Shown: piece after piece, positions 59,604 to 64,000 of the stretch
Layout of the letters: every line of letters begins with the position of its first letter
How positions within the stretch are numbered: position 1 is the first letter of the stretch
The notes under the pieces: model-generated
Told to the model about the DNA's origin: nothing
Database searches by the model: none
What the model saw: the letters and a program-made list of their open reading frames with translations, nothing else
Position numbers and translations under genes: made by a program
Assembly (NCBI GenBank): GCA_022484695.1
Contig: JAKVKU010000007.1
Span: 62,001-126,000 of the forward strand
Length of the DNA: 64,000 nucleotides
Origin: Lactobacillus sp.
Lineage (GTDB): Bacteria > Bacillota > Bacilli > Lactobacillales > Lactobacillaceae
Direction: 5' to 3'

Positions 59604-60985
59604 TGGCGACAACCAAACTTTGGGGTGGCCGGTTCACTGCAGAACCCAGCGAATATGTGCAAAAATTCGGTGCCTCCATCGAATTTGACCACTTATTGGC
59701 CGAAGAAGACATTCAAGGCTCCCTGGCCCACGTACAAATGTTGGCGGATCAAAATATTATTGCCAAAGGCGAAGCTGACCAAATTCAGGATGGCTTAAAA
59801 GAATTACAAAAGAAGCTTGAAGCTGGTGCCCTACACTTTTCCATTGAAAATGAAGATATTCATTTGAACTTGGAAAAGGCGTTGACGGACTTGATCGGAC
59901 CGGTAGCGGGGAAAATGCACACGGCCCGTTCCCGGAATGATCAGGTGGCTTTGGACATGCATCTGTACTTGCGCAATCGCTTGGCAGAACTGTTACCGTT
60001 AATTAAAGATTTACAAAAAACGTTGGTTGATAAAGCTGCCGCCAATGTGACCACTATTATGCCCGGGTATACCCATTTGCAACATGCCCAACCCATTAGC
60101 TACGGCCACTATCTCTTAGCTTATTACAACATGTTGCACCGGGACTATGAACGTTTTGAGTTCAACCAAAAGCATGCCGATATTTCCCCAATTGGGGCGG
60201 CAGCCTTGGCGGGGACGACTTTTCCCATTGATCGGCAAAAGACGGCGGACTTGTTGGGCTTTAAAGACATTTACCACAATAGTTTAGATGCGGTCAGCGA
60301 TCGGGACTTTATTTTGGAATTCTTAAGCAACTCGGCCATTTTGATGATGCACTTATCTCGTTTTTGCGAAGAATTAGTGCTGTGGTCCAGCCAAGAATTC
60401 AATTATATTGAACTTTCGGACACTTATTCCACGGGTAGTTCCATCATGCCCCAAAAGAAGAATCCGGATATGGCTGAATTGATCCGGGGCAAATCCGGTC
60501 GGGTCTTTGGCGACTTGATGGGCTTGCTCACGGTGATGAAGGGCTTACCCCTGGCTTATAATAAGGATCTGCAAGAGGATAAAGAGGGGATGTTTGACAC
60601 CGTCAACACCATCTTTATGTCTTTGAAAGTGATGAATGGTATGGTTGAAACGTTGACTGTGAAAAAGGACAACATGAAACATGCCACGGTTCACGACTTC
60701 TCCAACGCCACGGAATTAGCGGATTACTTGGCCAAGAAGGGGATTCCTTTCCGCCAAGCCCACGAAATCGTGGGGGAAACGGTCTTGAAGTGTATCCAAC
60801 AGCATAAATTCCTGAAGGATATTACCCTGGCCGAGTATCAACAAATTTCACCATTGATCGATGAAGACGTGTATACGGCCCTGGATCCCGAAAACGCTGT
60901 GAAGTTGCGGGATTCCTTAGGGGGTACCGGGTTTGATGAGATTCATAAAGAAATTAAGCGGGCCAAAGCGGCTCTAAATGACTAA
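59603..60985 (+). CDS. argH: Argininosuccinate lyase
   Basis: 460 residues, fumarase/aspartase superfamily. [14 protein letters not shown] at the N-terminus, [28 protein letters not shown] and the signature [16 protein letters not shown]. Cleaves argininosuccinate to arginine and fumarate. Translationally coupled to argG by a TAATG overlap; terminator follows. Confidence 0.97.
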   Translation: MATTKLWGGRFTAEPSEYVQKFGASIEFDHLLAEEDIQGSLAHVQMLADQNIIAKGEADQIQDGLKELQKKLEAGALHFSIENEDIHLNLEKALTDLIGPVAGKMHTARSRNDQVALDMHLYLRNRLAELLPLIKDLQKTLVDKAAANVTTIMPGYTHLQHAQPISYGHYLLAYYNMLHRDYERFEFNQKHADISPIGAAALAGTTFPIDRQKTADLLGFKDIYHNSLDAVSDRDFILEFLSNSAILMMHLSRFCEELVLWSSQEFNYIELSDTYSTGSSIMPQKKNPDMAELIRGKSGRVFGDLMGLLTVMKGLPLAYNKDLQEDKEGMFDTVNTIFMSLKVMNGMVETLTVKKDNMKHATVHDFSNATELADYLAKKGIPFRQAHEIVGETVLKCIQQHKFLKDITLAEYQQISPLIDEDVYTALDPENAVKLRDSLGGTGFDEIHKEIKRAKAALND

Positions 60986-61010
60986 TTTAGTGATTTGTCA
61001 TAATTGAAAA

Positions 61011-61058
61011 AACCATCTGATCTTAACGCTGGGCGGCGTTAGGGTCAGGTGGTTTTTT
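61011..61058 (+). terminator. Terminator of argGH
   Basis: Stem ACCATCTGATCTTAACGC / GCGTTAGGGTCAGGTGGT (61012-61029 with 61036-61053), T-run 61053-61058. Confidence 0.85.
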
Positions 61059-61123
61059 AGCGTTCGGGGGCTAAAATCCAGCGCTCAGGACGTTGTTTCC
61101 ACAGCCTTAGTAATTTGTGCTAA
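61052..61123 (+). repeat. 72-bp direct repeat, copy 1
   Basis: Identical at 58 of 72 positions to 61760-61831, without gaps. Shared core: GCGTTCGGGGGC, GCGCTCAGGAC, TTTCCACA and GTGCTAA. It overlaps the T-run of the argH terminator and lies directly before the membrane protein gene; TTTCCA, 19 nt, TGC-TAAATT may serve as its promoter. Confidence 0.75.
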
Positions 61124-61147
61124 ATTTTGAGGTGAGGAGATGATTTT

Positions 61148-61723
61148 ATGACAAAATGGCTGGCCAAAGCTAAGGCCGCAGATACGCGGATGGCCCTGAT
61201 CATTTATTACTTATTTGCACTGTTGAATGTTTACTTCGTGATGTTCTTATTTCCACCTAAAGGCGTGAAGACGGCGGTTCAACAAACCCTGACCAACAGT
61301 GACAGTACCGGCCTACATATTTTCACAGGAGCAACCGCAGTTATTGGTGGGGTGGTGACCCTGGTGGTCGGGTTATTTATTACGGTTTACCTAGAGTTTA
61401 TCCTGTACTACATTGTCTTGACCATTACCAAAACCCAAGCGAACCCCGCAACCAACAAGTTGATCAAACGGGGGCTTTATATCAGCTATGGGATTTCCGG
61501 GGTCGTTGGCGCCATTATTACCATGGGGACAGTTTTGCTCAAAGTGCCTTTGACCAGTACACCCTATTTTGTGGTGTCGGGTTTCTTTGACACAGTAGTA
61601 ACCTATGGCCTGATTTACGGGTTTATCAAATACCTGGCAAAACAACCTAAACAGGCGACTTGGTTTGCCACCATTGGCGTTGTTTTAAATATAGGGTATC
61701 TCATCGTCCAGGCTATCATTTAA
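61148..61723 (+). CDS. Hypothetical five-helix membrane protein
   Basis: 191 residues from ATG 61148 with TGAGGAG upstream. About five hydrophobic helices, basic N-terminus (MTKWLAKAKAAD). A Yip1-like layout is possible but not demonstrable. It sits between the two copies of the 72-bp repeat. Confidence 0.6.
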   Translation: MTKWLAKAKAADTRMALIIYYLFALLNVYFVMFLFPPKGVKTAVQQTLTNSDSTGLHIFTGATAVIGGVVTLVVGLFITVYLEFILYYIVLTITKTQANPATNKLIKRGLYISYGISGVVGAIITMGTVLLKVPLTSTPYFVVSGFFDTVVTYGLIYGFIKYLAKQPKQATWFATIGVVLNIGYLIVQAII

Positions 61724-61759
61724 AGCCCAGGTGGGCGGCTGACAAACACTTGATTCACC

Positions 61760-61831
61760 GTTTTTTCGCGTTCGGGGGCCAAATCCTAGCGCTCAGGACA
61801 TTATTTCCACAAACCTAAAAATCCGTGCTAA
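61760..61831 (+). repeat. 72-bp direct repeat, copy 2
   Basis: Second copy, 708 bp from copy 1, with no gene behind it. Its right end runs into TGC-TAATGT and the palindrome at 61841. Confidence 0.75.
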
Positions 61832-61840
61832 TGTATACCT

Positions 61841-61859
61841 ACTGAATAAATTATTCAGT
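61841..61859. promoter_or_regulatory. Orphan 19-bp palindrome, TetR-like operator
   Basis: ACTGAATAAATTATTCAGT, a perfect 9-1-9 inverted repeat of the kind bound by TetR-family repressors. It lies ten nt after the second 72-bp repeat. No gene follows on the plus strand and no TetR gene is in the window. Confidence 0.55.
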
Positions 61860-61944
61860 ATTCATCACTACTGTGGTGAATCTAGCAGCAGTCTCAATTA
61901 GACCACGATATTTAATTTTTGAAGATTGCATTTCATTGTATTTT

Positions 61945-61974
61945 GACGGCAGCCATAGGCAGATGGCCGCCGTC
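61945..61974. other. GC-rich hairpin
   Basis: GACGGC-A-GCCAT / ATGGC-C-GCCGTC with a hexanucleotide loop, followed by CCCCCC and not by T residues, so not a standard terminator. Together with ATTCATCAC/GTGGTGAAT at about 61859-61881 it makes this stretch strongly structured. Confidence 0.4.
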
Positions 61975-61986
61975 CCCCCTCTTCTT

Positions 61987-62040
61987 GAAAAATACCGTCT
62001 GACAACCATGACAGCACATGGTGGGCAGGCGGTATTTTTC
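61987..62040 (-). terminator. Terminator of the two-component system operon
   Basis: Stem GAAAAATACCGTCTG / CAGGCGGTATTTTTC with inner ACCATG/CATGGT, one mismatch; T-rich on both strands, directly after the response-regulator stop. Confidence 0.8.
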
Positions 62041-62810
62041 TAATGGGATTTAAAAAAATCCAGAACATCGTTGATTTTACGGGTACTGACTTTACAACTA
62101 ATCGTTTTAGCCTGGTCAAAGTAAACCAGACGCTTTTTGGCATCAAAGGTGGTCATATTGTCGGGATTAAGCAAGTACCCCCGATCACAGCGCATGAGTT
62201 TGGGATATTTAGCCGCGAGTTGGGCCAATTCACCTCTGAATTCCACGTGCAGGCCCTTGCCAACCAATAAAAGCTGGTGGTCATAGCCCGGCTGCGTTTG
62301 AAAATAGTCAATATCGGCAAAGTCAATTTTGCGATAGACCCCAGGTAAGGCTTCGTAAGTAAAGTGGGTTTTTAGGGTGTTGCTAACCTGTTGGTACCAG
62401 TGATGGACCACATCCACGTCCTGGCGCAGGCTGGTTTTGATTTCCCCGGCACCGGTTTCCTTGTAAATAAAATCCAAGGGCGCCACTTTGCGTTTTAAGG
62501 TCAAGGGCAGGAGGTCATCGTGGGTGGTGATGAAGACGATATTGGCCAGGGGATAAGCATGGCGTAGGGTTTCGGCAATATCGATGCCACTTAAGGCGTC
62601 ATCTTGAATATGAATGTCCAACACCGCTAAAATAGTGGCCTCGGCGTGGCTTTGAATGTAGTCGAGGATTTCTCGGGGTTTAGCCGTCGCCAGCGCCAGC
62701 CGCATGTCGTAGGGGTGGTCGCTGGGATTGACTTCAATGCGTTTTTTGATGATATCCGCATACCGAAGGCGCTCGGCAGCGGTATCTTCCAAAATAAGAA
62801 TATCTATCAT
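62040..62810 (-). CDS. LytTR response regulator, AgrA/ComE type
   Basis: 256 residues. Receiver domain: acidic ILILED near the start, phospho-acceptor Asp in LAVLDIHIQD (about residue 63), and switch Thr in VFITTHDD. LytTR DNA-binding domain from about residue 150 (YRKIDFADIDYFQ ... GYLLNPDNM). Such regulators bind two direct repeats upstream of target genes and usually answer to peptide pheromones. AAAGGAG lies before ATG 62808-62810. The kinase gene is 15 nt upstream. No peptide precursor gene was seen within the window. Confidence 0.92.
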   Translation of the reverse strand: MIDILILEDTAAERLRYADIIKKRIEVNPSDHPYDMRLALATAKPREILDYIQSHAEATILAVLDIHIQDDALSGIDIAETLRHAYPLANIVFITTHDDLLPLTLKRKVAPLDFIYKETGAGEIKTSLRQDVDVVHHWYQQVSNTLKTHFTYEALPGVYRKIDFADIDYFQTQPGYDHQLLLVGKGLHVEFRGELAQLAAKYPKLMRCDRGYLLNPDNMTTFDAKKRLVYFDQAKTISCKVSTRKINDVLDFFKSH

Positions 62811-62825
62811 AAAGGGTTGCTCCTT

Positions 62826-64000
62826 TTACGTAGCCTGCATCAGCAGGCTAAAGCGGATCATTTGGTCGGTGGCTCGGACCTCGATGGCCAAATTCTTTTT
62901 GGCTGCTTGAATTTGCTGCACCGTGGCTAGCCCCAACCCCTTGTGGCCCGCCTTGGTGGAATAGCCTCTTTGAAATAAGCGATTCACATCGACGGCTTGG
63001 TTCAAGGTGTTTTCAATGGTGAACTCATAGGCCCAGTCGTTGTATTTGATCAAGGCCATTTGAATATTGGGCTGGGCTTGATCCGCCACGGCTTCAAGGG
63101 CATTATCCGTGAGAATCCCAATGATGCGGACGATATCGATCATATCCCCTGGTAATTTGGCAATTGACTGGGCGACTTCAAAGGCGGTGGGGATCTTGGC
63201 GGCGGTCATCTTGTTGAGCTTATCCAGCAAAAGAGCCCGGAGACCGGGGATTTTGATTTTGGCTAAACTCGTGACAAATTGACTATCCACCGCGGTCTTG
63301 GCGGCCACGTCTTGCAAGAGGCTGGCGATATAACGCTGAGCCGCTGGCTGGTCGTTGGCGGTGATATAGCCTTGCAGGGCCACCAGATTGTTGTGGTAGT
63401 CATGGCGAAAGCTGCGCAGGGCCTGGTAATTTTTCTCCAAGTCCAATAAGTAAGTTTGTTGCTGTTTATAAGCGGTGACTTGATTTTTAGAAGTTTGCAT
63501 CGTTTGATAGCTCAAAATAAAATAACGCATGACCACCACGGTAATGCCGATGAAAATCACAAAACAGGTGATCACGATCAATTGAAAAGCTGGGGTGACT
63601 TGATAGTAAAAGGCGAATAAAGAAATGGCCTCCACCATGGTGAATAAGACCACCAGAAAACCAATGATCCGCCGGCGAAATTTAGCATCAGCGCTGAGGT
63701 AGCGGGTGGCTTTTTTAGCATGCTGTTTAAAGCGTTGCACCGCCACGACTAGTAGGACTAAGGCGCCAAATAAGACAAGTAAGGACGCCCAGTCAATTAA
63801 GTGGCGTACATTTGGGAAGCGTTGGTCTAAATTGGCCGCCACGTAGGAAATGATGTTACCGATGGGAAATACCACGATGCTGATGGTCAATAAAGCCACC
63901 GTCTGGCGGGAATCGATGGGGATTTTGCCGATGCGGTTGATGGCTATTTGGAGCAAAATCACTAAAATAAAGCTCCAATCGGATAAAGTATAGCCAAACA
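62826..64000 (-). CDS. AgrC-type histidine kinase, N-terminus cut by window edge
   Basis: At least 391 residues; the frame stays open to base 64000 with no stop, so the start lies beyond. N-terminal part has about six membrane helices; then a coiled segment and the histidine block FRHDYHNNLVALQGY (H in HDYHN), an N-box NALEAV and Gly box HKGLGLATVQQIQ. This is the HPK10 type without a DHp of the EnvZ kind. Partner of the LytTR regulator and probable receptor for a secreted peptide. Its stop lies 15 nt before the regulator start. Confidence 0.9.
   Translation of the reverse strand, partial: FGYTLSDWSFILVILLQIAINRIGKIPIDSRQTVALLTISIVVFPIGNIISYVAANLDQRFPNVRHLIDWASLLVLFGALVLLVVAVQRFKQHAKKATRYLSADAKFRRRIIGFLVVLFTMVEAISLFAFYYQVTPAFQLIVITCFVIFIGITVVVMRYFILSYQTMQTSKNQVTAYKQQQTYLLDLEKNYQALRSFRHDYHNNLVALQGYITANDQPAAQRYIASLLQDVAAKTAVDSQFVTSLAKIKIPGLRALLLDKLNKMTAAKIPTAFEVAQSIAKLPGDMIDIVRIIGILTDNALEAVADQAQPNIQMALIKYNDWAYEFTIENTLNQAVDVNRLFQRGYSTKAGHKGLGLATVQQIQAAKKNLAIEVRATDQMIRFSLLMQAT

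Overview
The window reads as chromosomal DNA of a low-to-mid GC Firmicute, most probably a member of the Lactobacillaceae. Grounds: strong AGGAGG ribosome sites, UUG/GUG starts, a Streptococcus/Enterococcus-like FAS-II cluster with FabK, a lactobacillar holin-like type I toxin, cre-like sites, SLAP-like secreted proteins and an AgrA/AgrC-type two-component system. Genus is not resolved. No rRNA, tRNA, CRISPR array, prophage or insertion sequence was seen.

Layout. 1-1615: 5' part of a molybdenum hydroxylase (xanthine dehydrogenase type), minus strand. 1937-6171: P1B metal ATPase, a small DUF2798-like membrane protein with an SDR-like protein, and an ArsP-like permease. 6279-6613: an unannotated type I toxin-antitoxin locus. 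6668-8455: EamA transporter behind a structured leader, and a small membrane protein. 8682-13628: Ugp-like ABC importer plus metallophosphoesterase. 13819-17448: orphan HTH protein, DsbB-like pair, and a MerR / aldo-keto reductase divergon with a gene that seems to start at AUU and a MerR remnant. 17558-22007: methionine T-box, metE and a YitJ-type bifunctional enzyme. 22129-25251: small membrane proteins, an HxxxDG acyltransferase and its zinc-ribbon partner. 25309-29400 (minus): PFL/UPF0210 with an ACT protein, small proteins, MarR plus MFS pump. 29592-45244: HemD-like protein, then a 15-kb same-strand run holding all FAS-II genes (fabZ/fabN-like, fabT, fabH, acpP, fabK, fabD, fabG, fabF, accB, fabZ, accC, accD, accA) followed by a branched-chain 2-oxoacid dehydrogenase complex (E3, E1 alpha, E1 beta, E2). 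45306-50172: glycosyltransferase, NAD(P)-binding protein, pntAB. 50628-55012: NAD-linked Mo formate dehydrogenase (NuoE-like, NuoF-like, catalytic subunit). 55107-58114: three tandem paralogous secreted proteins and a membrane protein. 58377-60985: argGH with ARG boxes. 61052-62040: a duplicated 72-bp element around a membrane protein gene and an orphan operator. 62040-64000: LytTR response regulator and a histidine kinase cut by the window edge.

Themes. The branched-chain dehydrogenase could supply branched acyl-CoA primers to FabH in the adjacent fatty acid cluster. Formate dehydrogenase and transhydrogenase are divergent from one 455-bp control region, tying formate/NADH to NADPH balance. 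Two molybdopterin enzymes imply Mo cofactor synthesis elsewhere in the genome. The least described elements are the type I TA locus, the formate dehydrogenase that lacks its N-terminal [2Fe-2S] domain, the AUU-start gene next to a MerR fragment, the EamA leader and the repeat-flanked orphan operator.
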